The notes below the pieces were generated by a model, which was given only the letters and a program-made list of their open reading frames with translations, did not search any database and had not been told where the DNA came from. This document shows positions 31,583 to 39,536 of a DNA stretch of 40,569 nt, piece after piece; the stretch's first letter is position 1, and every line of letters starts with the position of its first letter. The stretch comes from Acidobacteria bacterium 13_2_20CM_2_57_6 (GTDB lineage: Bacteria > Acidobacteriota > Terriglobia > Acidiferrales > UBA7541): positions 1 through 40,569 of the forward strand of contig MNEA01000121.1 of the NCBI GenBank assembly GCA_001917435.1, read 5' to 3'. Position numbers and translations under genes: made by a program.

Positions 31583-33729
31583 ACGCGGAAAAGTTGATCG
31601 CGGCCGCGGATAAAGCTCCGCCCCCATCGCCGGGCGCGCTGCCGCTGCACGTCACCGGAAGCCGCGCGCGCCAGGGCAGCGACATCGCGCTTCTGCAGTA
31701 CACCTCCGGTTCCACCGGCGACCCCAAAGGCGTGATGCTGACGCATGCAAACCTGCTTGCCAACATGCGTGCCATTGGCGAGGCGGTCCAGATCGCGCGG
31801 GACGATGTCGGCGTCAGCTGGCTCCCGCTGTACCACGACATGGGCTTGATCGGCGCGTGGCTTACGCTGCTGCATTTCGGTACACCGTTAGTGGTGATGT
31901 CGCCGCTGGCTTTCTTGACGCGCCCGGAGCGCTGGCTGCAAGGCTTCCACAAACATCGCGGCACCATCGCTGCTGCGCCGAATTTTGCCTACGAACTATG
32001 CGTCCGCAAGATCGCCGACAAGGATATCAAGGGCATTGACCTCAGCTCCTGGCGCGCAGCTCTGAATGGCGCCGAGCCGGTGAATCCAGAGACACTCGAG
32101 CGTTTTGCGGACCGTTTCGCAGCCTACGGCTTCCGACGCGAAGCGCAGCTTCCTGTCTACGGCTTAGCGGAGTCCGCTTTGGGAGTCACTATCCCGCCGC
32201 TCAATCGTGGCCCGCTGGTGGACCGCGTCGAGCGCGAGACGTTTACGGCGCAGGGTCGGGCGGTGCCCGCCGCTCCTGACGACGAAACCGCCATTGCTTT
32301 TGTTTCTTCGGGAAAAGCTCTCCCTCGCCATGAAGTTCGCATCGTGGATGAACGCGGCAACGAAGTTCCTGACCGCACGGAAGGCTTCCTGTGGTTTCGT
32401 GGCCCGTCGGCAACCACGGGGTACTATCGCAATCCCAAGGCGACCGAAGCGCTGCTGCCATGTGGTCCCGCTAGGGACGCGGGCGAATTCGCGTGGGTGA
32501 ACTCTGGCGACCGCGCGTACCGCGCCGATGGCGAAATCTACGTCACCGGACGCGTCAAGGACATCATCATCAAGGGTGGACGCAATTTGTATCCGCACGA
32601 AGTCGAGGAACTTGCCGCGCGCACCGAGGGAATTCGTAAGGGATGCATCGTCGCCTTCGGCTTGACGGACGAAGCCACCGGTACGGAAAAGTTGGTGGTG
32701 GTCGCCGAGACTCGTGAACGCGATGCGGCGCGGCGTTCGGCTCTCGCTTCCGCAGTGATGGATCTTGTCTCGCGCGGATTGGGCCTTCCGCCGGATCGCG
32801 TCGAGCTAATCCCGCCGGGCAGCATTCCAAAAACGTCCAGCGGGAAACTGCGCCGCGAAGAAACCAAGCAACTCTATTTAGCAGGAACTCTTTCCGCCTC
32901 GCGCGCGCCGGCTTGGGTGCAAATTGTGCGCCTGGGAACGGCTGGCACCTTGCGCAACTTCGCGCGAGAAGTTCTTGCGGGCGTGAAACGCGGGCTCGAG
33001 ATCTTCTATGGATTGTATTTCGGCGTGGTGTTCTTCCTTTGGATTGTTCCCACGTGGGCGATGGTGCAACTCATAAAGGATCACAGAAAAGCAGGACGCT
33101 TCACCTCCTCCGCTCTCAAAATTCTGTTCGCGGTCATCGATTGTCGCGTGCGCGTCGTCGGCAAGGAGTATATGGAAACGCCGGGGGCAAAAATCTATGC
33201 GTCGAATCACACCAGTTATTTCGACGTGCTGCCGCTGATGCTGGGGCTGGGCGTGCCGTACCGCTTCGTATCGAAAATGGAAGTTGCCAGCATGCCCTTT
33301 ATCGGCGCGTTCCTGGACCGCATGGGACACTTCAAGTTTGACCGCACCGATCCGGAATCGCGATTGCGCCAGGCGCAGCGGATGGAAGAATTTTTGCGCA
33401 ACGGCGAATCTGTATTTATTTTTCCCGAAGGCACTTTCACCGCGGAGGACGGCGTGCGGCCGTTCCAGCTGGGCGCTTTTAAGGCCGCGGTCGCGAGCGG
33501 CGCGCCGATCATTCCCGTGTCGTTGGCCGGAACGCGACGGTTTCTGCGCGATGGCACGTACTTGCCTCGGCCCACCAGCGTCACCATCACGCTTTCGCCG
33601 CCCATTTATCCAAACACAGCCACGGATTCAAGCAACTCCGCCGGTTCCTCCGAGTGGCACGAACTGATTCGTCTGCGCGACGCCACGCGCGCCGCCATTG
33701 TGCGTCACGCCGGCGAACCCCTGCTCTGA
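31543..33729 (+). CDS. fatty-acyl-AMP ligase with C-terminal PlsC-type acyltransferase (3' fragment)
   Basis: The 728-aa frame contains the adenylation-domain motifs YTSGSTGDPKGVMLTH, YGLAESAL and SGDRAYR, followed by TGRVKDIIIKGGRNLYP. The C-terminal 240 residues are a 1-acylglycerol-phosphate-type acyltransferase (PlsC) with NHTSYFD (HX4D) and FPEGT motifs, after a membrane-like segment (FYGLYFGVVFFLWIVPTWAMV). The intact gene would couple activation of a fatty acid, loading on the attached carrier domain, and transfer to a lipid, an aas-like cycle. The TTG at 31543 is just the frame's beginning, since KLLRPRVRSLEGV continues from the upstream fragment. Confidence 0.82.
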   Translation: MLRPRVRSLEGVVDAEKLIAAADKAPPPSPGALPLHVTGSRARQGSDIALLQYTSGSTGDPKGVMLTHANLLANMRAIGEAVQIARDDVGVSWLPLYHDMGLIGAWLTLLHFGTPLVVMSPLAFLTRPERWLQGFHKHRGTIAAAPNFAYELCVRKIADKDIKGIDLSSWRAALNGAEPVNPETLERFADRFAAYGFRREAQLPVYGLAESALGVTIPPLNRGPLVDRVERETFTAQGRAVPAAPDDETAIAFVSSGKALPRHEVRIVDERGNEVPDRTEGFLWFRGPSATTGYYRNPKATEALLPCGPARDAGEFAWVNSGDRAYRADGEIYVTGRVKDIIIKGGRNLYPHEVEELAARTEGIRKGCIVAFGLTDEATGTEKLVVVAETRERDAARRSALASAVMDLVSRGLGLPPDRVELIPPGSIPKTSSGKLRREETKQLYLAGTLSASRAPAWVQIVRLGTAGTLRNFAREVLAGVKRGLEIFYGLYFGVVFFLWIVPTWAMVQLIKDHRKAGRFTSSALKILFAVIDCRVRVVGKEYMETPGAKIYASNHTSYFDVLPLMLGLGVPYRFVSKMEVASMPFIGAFLDRMGHFKFDRTDPESRLRQAQRMEEFLRNGESVFIFPEGTFTAEDGVRPFQLGAFKAAVASGAPIIPVSLAGTRRFLRDGTYLPRPTSVTITLSPPIYPNTATDSSNSAGSSEWHELIRLRDATRAAIVRHAGEPLL

Positions 33730-33916
33730 AAAATTACCTCGGCCATAACCCTGTGCAACAATTTTGCATGCAACCTGCGATACCTCTGCTGCATCTGAGT
33801 TCCAAACGAGAAAAACTGCGGATTTCTGCCTACCTGCCTTGGGCATGCCGCAAACTCGGGGGTCATGCAAGCCGTTGCCCGGCCCGCGAGCTAAATCTGA
33901 AAACTGCGGAGGTTCC

Positions 33917-34483
33917 ATGAAGTGCAGATTCATTGTGTCTTTGCTTGCTCTTGCGACTATTTTTGGCTTATCGGCCAAAGCGCAGGAGCTCCCGAAGTTG
34001 GATGCATCTGTTAGCTACTCTTATTTGCGCGCCAATCCCGCTACTTCAGGGCTTGGTGGTTTCAATCTCAATGGAGGCAGCGCTTCAGCGTCCTATAATT
34101 TCCGGGACTGGCTGAGCGGTGTCGCCGATTTCGGCGGCTATCATGTGGGTAGTGCCGATGGCGTAAGCGTGAATGACCACGTGCTTACGTATCTTTTTGG
34201 CCCGCGCGTCACGTATCGTGGCTACCGGCGGATTTCGCCGTTTGGCCACGTTCTCGTCGGCGCGGCTCGTGCGGGTTCGGATGTGCTCGCCACAACGAAT
34301 TCCCACACCGCGTTCGCAACAGCGTTTGGCGTCGGCGTCGATTGGCACGTGCGTGATCGTTGGTCAATCCGCCCGTTGCAATTCGACTATCTCTTGACGC
34401 ATTTGCCAGAAGTCACCAACGGTAACAATCAAACGCAGAACAACCTGCGCGTTTCCACCGGAATCGTTTTCCACTTCAAGTAA
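33917..34483 (+). CDS. outer-membrane beta-barrel protein (188 aa)
   Basis: ATG 33917 follows GGAGG (about 5 nt spacing). A signal peptide (1-22, ending SAKAQ) precedes alternating-polarity strands such as ASVSYSYLRANPA and NGGSASASYNFRDWLSGVADF, and the protein ends in IVFHFK. That is the OmpA/OmpX-like eight-stranded barrel pattern with a near-terminal aromatic. The role is probably envelope-structural or porin-like. A hairpin terminator follows. Confidence 0.83.
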   Translation: MKCRFIVSLLALATIFGLSAKAQELPKLDASVSYSYLRANPATSGLGGFNLNGGSASASYNFRDWLSGVADFGGYHVGSADGVSVNDHVLTYLFGPRVTYRGYRRISPFGHVLVGAARAGSDVLATTNSHTAFATAFGVGVDWHVRDRWSIRPLQFDYLLTHLPEVTNGNNQTQNNLRVSTGIVFHFK

Positions 34484-34516
34484 TTCTTCCGGCGGAAACA
34501 CCGAAACTCGGTTGCC

Positions 34517-34565
34517 CGGTGCAGGCAGAGGGGCCGTCCACAAAAGTGGATGGCCCTTTGCACCG
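34517..34565. terminator. bidirectional hairpin terminator between two convergent genes
   Basis: GGGCCGTCCAC (34531-34541) and GTGGATGGCCC (34546-34556) form an 11-bp stem (one G-U) around AAAA, with TTT after it; CGGTGCA/TGCACCG outside extends the arm. It lies between the OMP gene (+) and tonB (-) and can serve both. Confidence 0.75.
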
Positions 34566-34581
34566 TTCAAAATTCTCCTTC

Positions 34582-35376
34582 TCAGTGCTGCGTGGTGTAA
34601 ATCACCGTGATATACGTATCAATCTCCACCGGTTGGCCATTGAGAATTGTCGGTCTGTAGCGCCATTGGCTGACCGCTTCCCTCGCAGAAAGATCGAAAA
34701 GCGGATCGCTGGCAACAATCTGCAAGGATTGAATCGTGCCGTCCGTGCCGATGATGGCGCGCAATTCTACCCGGCCTTCTCGGTGGGTTTGCCGCGCAAG
34801 CGGCGGATACACCGGCTCGACTCGGTGAATCAGCATCGCCGGATCGAGATGCGTTACCTGGACGACTCGCGGTTTTGTGCGAATCTCCGTTGGTGGTTGC
34901 GGCGGACGAGGTCCTGAGTCCTTCCCGCCAAGGTTTACGCACCACGAACATGCTGGGCCTTCACTCACTTGGTTCCCTTCATCGCCAAATTCTGCTGGGC
35001 CCGTTGGATCCGGATTTTCCACAGGATGCGGATGAACACTGTTTGTTGGAGGATGAAACACAAACCGTGAGTCGGTATTGGTTGGCCGGGGAGTCGTGGG
35101 CTTTCCGTTGCCTCGCGCATGACCGGGTGGATGTCCGTAAGGCGGGAGTGCTATGTACTCCCTTTTCGCGATTCGCTCCGTTTTCCCGAATAAGGGGAGC
35201 AAAGCCAATAGAGTGAGAACAGCGCATTGTAAGACGATCGAAATCGCCAGCGCGCGCCGTCTCACCCGGCGTTCACGCATCAGTTGTTCCGCATCGCCGT
35301 CTACCAGGCATCCGCCTAGCGAGCCAAGACTGTCTTCGGGAACTTTGATGGAAACTTTTTCGGGCCTGGACAACAT
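34582..35376 (-). CDS. tonB: energy transducer TonB
   Basis: This 264-aa product has an N-terminal cytoplasmic stretch of about 45 residues, one membrane anchor (about 47-67, ALAISIVLQCAVLTLLALLPLF), a Pro-rich periplasmic spacer (about 80-165) and a C-terminal TonB domain (about 185-264). The C-terminal domain contains PVYPPLARQTHREGRVELRA, then the SQWRYRPTILNGQPV motif. TonB transmits inner-membrane energy to outer-membrane receptors. ATG 35376 is preferred, with GGAGG 6-10 nt upstream; ATG 35391 overlaps that site. ExbB/ExbD genes are not in the window. Confidence 0.9.
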   Translation of the reverse strand: MLSRPEKVSIKVPEDSLGSLGGCLVDGDAEQLMRERRVRRRALAISIVLQCAVLTLLALLPLFGKTERIAKREYIALPPYGHPPGHARGNGKPTTPRPTNTDSRFVFHPPTNSVHPHPVENPDPTGPAEFGDEGNQVSEGPACSWCVNLGGKDSGPRPPQPPTEIRTKPRVVQVTHLDPAMLIHRVEPVYPPLARQTHREGRVELRAIIGTDGTIQSLQIVASDPLFDLSAREAVSQWRYRPTILNGQPVEIDTYITVIYTTQH

Positions 35377-35731
35377 CGCACACCTCCACATTTTTTTTCC
35401 GCGAGCGTGCGCCGTTTCGTGGTCCGCGGAACGGAGACACAGAAATTATTGCGGCGCCGATTTCCTGGGGGTTGCTCTAGATCTCCAGGAGACCGGCGCC
35501 GCGCTCGCAGGGATGTGAGGTTGCGCGCGTCCTCCCTGCCTTGGACACCAAGGGTAGAGACAAGTTCCCTGCGACTTACGAAAGGGATGAGTGGGCGGGG
35601 AAAATAACCGCTCAGGCCCCCTACCTCGTCTATAAACGATTTAGAATGAGCGCGTTACGCAACACTGCACCTCAGTGTCCTCTTTGTGCATCTTATGCAT
35701 TGTGGACGTGGATCTGAGGAGGAATGCTCCG
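35377..35731. other. 355-bp intergenic region
   Basis: Divergent spacer between tonB (-) and the zinc-ribbon gene (+). It has a TATAAA at 35631-35636 and a T-run at 35391-35398; I cannot assign promoters confidently. Frames here lack ribosome-binding sites. Confidence 0.5.
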
Positions 35732-36046
35732 ATGAGTCGGCACAATCTCGAAACCGTGGGTGTGCGCCGCACCGGCTGGGCTGCTCTGGACCGCGATCCG
35801 CAGAAGGACATGGTCGAATTTATCTGTCCGCACTGCGGCGCGCGGGACAAGAAAAATGCCCGGCGCGAGCGCGCGCTCTATCATTTTACGGATGGCTTCT
35901 TGCAGGATTTACAAGGCGAAGTCACACAATGCCATGCCTGCAAGCAGTACTTGCGCGTCGTCCCGATCGTGATGTTGCACGATCAGGATGAAACTCGCCG
36001 CTTTGAAGCTGTGTTCTCCGATGAAGAGCTGGTGAATTCGCGCTAA
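35732..36046 (+). CDS. small zinc-ribbon protein (104 aa)
   Basis: ATG 35732 follows GAGGAGG at about 9 nt. The product has two Cys pairs, FICPHCGARDK and CHACKQYL, spaced by about 35 residues, the layout of a zinc ribbon. The N-terminus (MSRHNLETVGVRRTGWAALD) and C-terminus are acidic or polar, with no membrane segment. The function is unknown. A strong terminator follows. Confidence 0.75.
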   Translation: MSRHNLETVGVRRTGWAALDRDPQKDMVEFICPHCGARDKKNARRERALYHFTDGFLQDLQGEVTQCHACKQYLRVVPIVMLHDQDETRRFEAVFSDEELVNSR

Positions 36047-36070
36047 CTCCGCGTTTCTTTGCGAAACAAA

Positions 36071-36113
36071 AACGGGGCGTCCCAGTTTACTCGGGGCGCC
36101 CCGTTCCGTTTTT
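36071..36113. terminator. strong bidirectional intrinsic terminator
   Basis: AACGGGGCGTCCC (36071-36083) pairs with GGGGCGCCCCGTT (36093-36105) around a 9-nt loop, one G-U in a 13-bp stem. T-run (36109-36113) to the right, A-run to the left. Shared by the zinc-ribbon gene (+) and the His-rich gene (-). Confidence 0.88.
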
Positions 36114-36138
36114 CTAGGGCTAATTATCGTTTTAAGGT

Positions 36139-36468
36139 TTAATGGCGATCGTGATCGTGGTCATCCCAATCGCGATCGGAATGCCAGCGGTGGCCGTCTT
36201 CGTCCCACCAGCGATGGCGCTCATTCCAGCAGCGTTCGCGTGCTTCGCGCAATTCATGACGCGCACGATCCGCTTGCCGGCTGTTCCAGCCGTGATGTTC
36301 CACGGCTTCGTGGAGTTTGTGGTCCGCCTTGACAATGCGCCGCTGGCAGCCGCGGTCGTCATCCGCCAGTGCACTCGGTGCTCCGGTGAAGGCCAACATG
36401 CCGGCAAACACGGCGGCAGCGAGCATGGCCTTTCCGAAAATCCTCTTCTCTCCCGTTTGAAGGTTCAT
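36139..36468 (-). CDS. secreted His/Asp-rich small protein
   Basis: The 109-aa product has a signal peptide (about 1-35, ending SALADDD) and a mature part dense in His, Asp, Arg and Trp, ending HDHDHDRH. Such tails often bind divalent metals. The start at 36468 follows GGAGAG; an in-frame ATG at 36486 is less likely. A long plus-strand frame over the same DNA is a shadow. Function is unknown. Confidence 0.72.
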   Translation of the reverse strand: MNLQTGEKRIFGKAMLAAAVFAGMLAFTGAPSALADDDRGCQRRIVKADHKLHEAVEHHGWNSRQADRARHELREARERCWNERHRWWDEDGHRWHSDRDWDDHDHDRH

Positions 36469-36601
36469 ATTCTCTCCATCCTCCATGGTTCAGCCCCGAC
36501 TGGGTGGGGGGTGACTTCTGTTCATAAAACACACCGTGACATGGAATGTCGCGAGAAACCCTGCAACCAGTTGAACCAACGGCACTTAGAATCTGCTTGG
36601 A

Positions 36602-37477
36602 TTAATAGGCCTGCAAGAACGGATCGCCTTCCATGTGATATTTCTCGAGCCCCGCGCGGATGCGGTCGAACGCCTCATCCACCGTGTCGGCAAACTGGAG
36701 CATCTTGTACTCTTCCTCGTTGATCATGCCCCAGCGCACCATGGCCTTCCAGTTCAGCACCTCGTCCCAATATTTGCGGCCGTAAATCAAGATGAGGTTA
36801 TGCTTCGCCAGCTTTCCGGTTTGCAGCAGCGTCAGCATTTCCCAGAGTTCATCCATCGTTCCGAAGCCGCCGGGAAACACAATCAGTGCCTTGGCGATCT
36901 GCGCGAACCACAGTTTGCGCATGAAAAAGTATTTGAAATTGAAGCTCAGCTCCGGGCTTATGTAGGGGTTTGCAAATTGTTCGTGCGGCAGCTCGATGGA
37001 AAGCCCCACGGATTTTCCGCCCGCTTCATACGCGCCACGGTTCGCCGCTTCCATGATCCCCGGCCCGCCCCCGGAACAAACCACAAAGCGCCGCGGCCTG
37101 GGTCCCAACGTGAGCGACCAGGTGGTTAGCTTGTGCGAAAGCTGCCGCGCTTCTTCGTAATAGCGGGACATCTCCAGCAAGCTCCTCGCATGCCGCACGT
37201 CCGCGCGATGCTTGGAGAGCTTGGCCGCGGACATCCTGGAGGTCTTCACGTTCTTCAGCCGCGTGCATCTCGCTTGCGCGGTCTCGTGGGATTCGATCCG
37301 CGCTGAACCGAACATCACGATGGTGTCCCCAATGCCCTCTCTCTTGAGCTGCACCAGCGGGTGAATGTACTCACCCAGGATGCGGATCGGCCGCGCCGGC
37401 GTGCTGCTTAAGAACTTAGGATCTTCGTGCGGCGCCTTCGGCGCGTGCTGCGGTTTCAGTTTTTTGCCGTCGGACAT
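36602..37477 (-). CDS. LOG-family protein (Rossmann-fold nucleotide hydrolase)
   Basis: The 291-aa product has the LOG signatures SGGGPGIMEAANRGA (135-149) and FPGGFGTMDE (201-210). The family includes cytokinin-activating phosphoribohydrolases and bacterial nucleotide 5'-monophosphate nucleosidases (PpnN/YgdH types). The first ~45 residues form a basic extension. ATG 37477 has GGGAGA upstream. It is divergent from the VWFA gene. The substrate is not determined by sequence. Confidence 0.92.
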   Translation of the reverse strand: MSDGKKLKPQHAPKAPHEDPKFLSSTPARPIRILGEYIHPLVQLKREGIGDTIVMFGSARIESHETAQARCTRLKNVKTSRMSAAKLSKHRADVRHARSLLEMSRYYEEARQLSHKLTTWSLTLGPRPRRFVVCSGGGPGIMEAANRGAYEAGGKSVGLSIELPHEQFANPYISPELSFNFKYFFMRKLWFAQIAKALIVFPGGFGTMDELWEMLTLLQTGKLAKHNLILIYGRKYWDEVLNWKAMVRWGMINEEEYKMLQFADTVDEAFDRIRAGLEKYHMEGDPFLQAY

Positions 37478-37651
37478 CGGTCTTTTCTCCCGTCGAGACG
37501 TACCTTGATTGTAGGAATCGCCGCTCCCTGCGGCAACGTCTTCCGCTGCACCGGCGTCGAATCAAGTACAGTGTAGTGCAGGAAGTTTGGTTCGTGCATG
37601 AGGTTGCACTAGTTTAGGCCAGGCCAAGTCCCGTCGTACCAGGAAATGGGA

Positions 37652-38806
37652 ATGATCCGAATCGTAGCCACCGCGCTGACTCTGACGTTTCTTCTGCCTT
37701 TCGCCGGCGTTGCCGCGCGCGCGCAGTCCCCCTCTGGCCCCATTTCTCCCAAGGCCGGCGTTGAAGTCCAGTTGCCTCCGAAGGACACGCAAGCCAAGGT
37801 CAAAGTCCAAGTGGCGCTGGTAAACACCCCTGTGATCGTGCGCGATGGCCGTGGCGAAATGGTCCACAATCTGGAAGCCGGCGATTTCCAAATTACCGAT
37901 AATGGGATCGCTCAACGTATCTCTCACTTCGATCTTGGTGGTGATGCGGTCTCCATGGTGATCCTGTTCGAGACGAGTTCCCGCATCGAGCCGCTCCTCC
38001 CTCAAGTGCGCAAGACCGGCATTTTATTCACGCAGACTGTAATGGGGCCAACCGGCGAAGCTTCCGTCGTGGGCTTCAACGACTCCGTCGACAAGCTGCA
38101 GGATTTCACCACCAATGGCGACCAGATCGAGAACACCATTGCCCATGTGGGCGCAGGGACATCAGGCTCGAAGCTCTACGATGCTATGGCTCTCGGCGTG
38201 GAGATGCTTTCCGGCCGCCCGCAGGCCACCACCGATAAGTCCGGCCGCCGGCGCGTGCTGATGATCGTCTCTGAAGCCACTGATGTTGGCAGCGAGGCCA
38301 AACTGGGCGAAGTCCTGCGCCAGGCCCAGTTGGCCAACGTCACCATTTATAGCGTCGGGCTTTCTACCACGCGCGCAGAACTGCAAGCCAAGCCGAAAGA
38401 CACGCGGCCGCAAATCACTCCTCCGGGCACGTTTCCGCTTCCACCGCAGCCCGGCGTCCCGCAAACGCCCACCAGCGAGGAGAATCGCTACGGCAATATC
38501 GACCTGATGGCCGCGGCCGTCTGGGTCGTGCAGCACATTCACGACCAAGTGAAGGATCACGCGCTCGAAGTCGCTGCCATCGCCACCGGAGGGGCACACC
38601 TTTCTACGTTCAAGGACCGCTCCATCGAGAAAGCCATCGACGAAATCGGCGGCGAGCTGCACTCCCAGTACAACATTAGCTACACGCCGGCTGGGACCGA
38701 TACTCCGGGCTATCACGAAATTAAAGTGAATATCGTTCGCAACGACGCGAAAGGCTTGAGAGTCCGTGCCCGCCCGGGCTATTACCTTGCTGCGCCAGAA
38801 AGCTGA
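37652..38806 (+). CDS. VWFA-related (Acidobacterial) domain protein
   Basis: The 384-aa exported protein has a signal peptide (about 1-24, ending AARAQ). A short beta-domain (VKVQVALVNTPVIVRDGRGE, then LEAGDFQITDNGIAQRISHF) is followed by a von Willebrand A-like domain. The metal-site region is altered (MVILFETSSRIEPLL instead of DxSxS), so the MIDAS is probably incomplete. This belongs to the TIGR03436-type family almost restricted to Acidobacteriota. ATG 37652 follows AGGA at 8-9 nt; ATG 37646 is too near it. The role is probably extracytoplasmic protein binding. Confidence 0.88.
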   Translation: MIRIVATALTLTFLLPFAGVAARAQSPSGPISPKAGVEVQLPPKDTQAKVKVQVALVNTPVIVRDGRGEMVHNLEAGDFQITDNGIAQRISHFDLGGDAVSMVILFETSSRIEPLLPQVRKTGILFTQTVMGPTGEASVVGFNDSVDKLQDFTTNGDQIENTIAHVGAGTSGSKLYDAMALGVEMLSGRPQATTDKSGRRRVLMIVSEATDVGSEAKLGEVLRQAQLANVTIYSVGLSTTRAELQAKPKDTRPQITPPGTFPLPPQPGVPQTPTSEENRYGNIDLMAAAVWVVQHIHDQVKDHALEVAAIATGGAHLSTFKDRSIEKAIDEIGGELHSQYNISYTPAGTDTPGYHEIKVNIVRNDAKGLRVRARPGYYLAAPES

Positions 38807-38816
38807 CCCGGAAATC

Positions 38817-39197
38817 CTAAGCGACTTGTGTCCAGAAGTTGGCCTCGCGAGATGCGAGCAGCGCATCCTTGCGTGCGTTCCAGCGCAAGAAATGTGGCGT
38901 ATGCGTATGTTCGGTGTGCGCTTCGCGGCTCGTCCACACTTCGTGCAGCAGCAGCGCGCCAGGCGAATCCACCGATCGGTGAAGGTTGTAGGTGAGGCAG
39001 CCCTCTTCTTTTCGTGAGGGGCCAACCAGCGCGCGCAATTCCGCTTCCAATAGCGTTTCTTGTCCCTCGCGCGCCCGCAGGATCACGATCAGAGTCACTG
39101 CGTCTTTCGGCAGTTTCCCGCCCCGCGCTCCTCGCGCCTTCCGCGATCTGCGTTTGGACTTTCTCGCTCCCGCTTTCTTTCCTTTGCGCTTCGCCAT
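38817..39197 (-). CDS. antibiotic biosynthesis monooxygenase (ABM/YgiN-like) protein
   Basis: The 126-aa product has a Lys/Arg-rich N-terminus (about 1-30) and an ABM domain (about 34-126: VTLIVILRAREGQETLLEAE, CLTYNLHRSVDSPG, HEVWTSREAHTEH). ABM proteins are small dimeric ferredoxin-fold enzymes, such as quinol monooxygenases. The basic extension is unusual for the family and could bind nucleic acid or be an artefact of start choice, though no other start fits. It is convergent with the VWFA gene. Confidence 0.85.
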   Translation of the reverse strand: MAKRKGKKAGARKSKRRSRKARGARGGKLPKDAVTLIVILRAREGQETLLEAELRALVGPSRKEEGCLTYNLHRSVDSPGALLLHEVWTSREAHTEHTHTPHFLRWNARKDALLASREANFWTQVA

Positions 39198-39290
39198 GTT
39201 GGCGGGGATTGTAACCTAAACCGCTCAAGGTGCAAGCACTTCCGCCCCGCAAGCTGCTCAAAGCAAACGAAGGCCGGTCAGAGAGTGGAT

Positions 39291-39300
39291 GTGCTATAAT
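39291..39300 (+). promoter_or_regulatory. extended -10 promoter (TGC-TATAAT)
   Basis: TGCTATAAT at 39292-39300 is an extended -10 match with a perfect TATAAT. No clear -35 is seen. The expected start site is about 39306-39308. Confidence 0.65.
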
Positions 39301-39306
39301 GCTTCC

Positions 39307-39364
39307 AGGCCAAGCTATGACCTGGTTCAAGAAGCGGCAGCCTCGGCTGTCGCTTCTTATTTTT
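39307..39364 (+). ncRNA. candidate small RNA with intrinsic terminator
   Basis: From the predicted start to the U-tract it is about 58 nt. It contains a CCAGG/CCTGG hairpin (about 39305-39325) and a strong terminator: AAGAAGCGGCAGC (39329-39341), loop CTCG, GCTGTCGCTTCTT (39346-39358, one G-U), then ATTTTT. No ORF fits inside. Its length and layout suggest a tiny noncoding RNA or an attenuated leader. Confidence 0.5.
39329..39364 (+). terminator. intrinsic terminator of the candidate small RNA
   Basis: 13-bp stem with one G-U pair and loop CTCG, followed by ATTTTT (39359-39364). Confidence 0.85.
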
Positions 39365-39536
39365 GGAGTGCCCTGATTCGGTATGGGGCTTTCTCGCCGC
39401 TTCTAGTCTTCACCGCAGGGAAGGACTCGATTCATCTGGAATCTTGCTTTCTTCGCAAAGCGAGCAGGCCAACCCCAGGGTCCTAAGTTCTTTGAATGCA
39501 ACACTTACAGAAAACCGGGGGGGCATCCCATAAGCG

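Larger units (their letters stand above)
39198..39536. other. 339-bp region without a protein gene
   Basis: It contains an extended -10 promoter, a short hairpin-rich transcript candidate and a terminator (listed separately), then about 170 bp with nothing recognised up to the transposase pseudogene. Confidence 0.6.

Noticed and set aside
36142..36723. 193-aa plus-strand ORF over the His-rich gene
   Set aside because: The minus-strand gene has a ribosome-binding site and signal peptide; the plus-strand one has neither.
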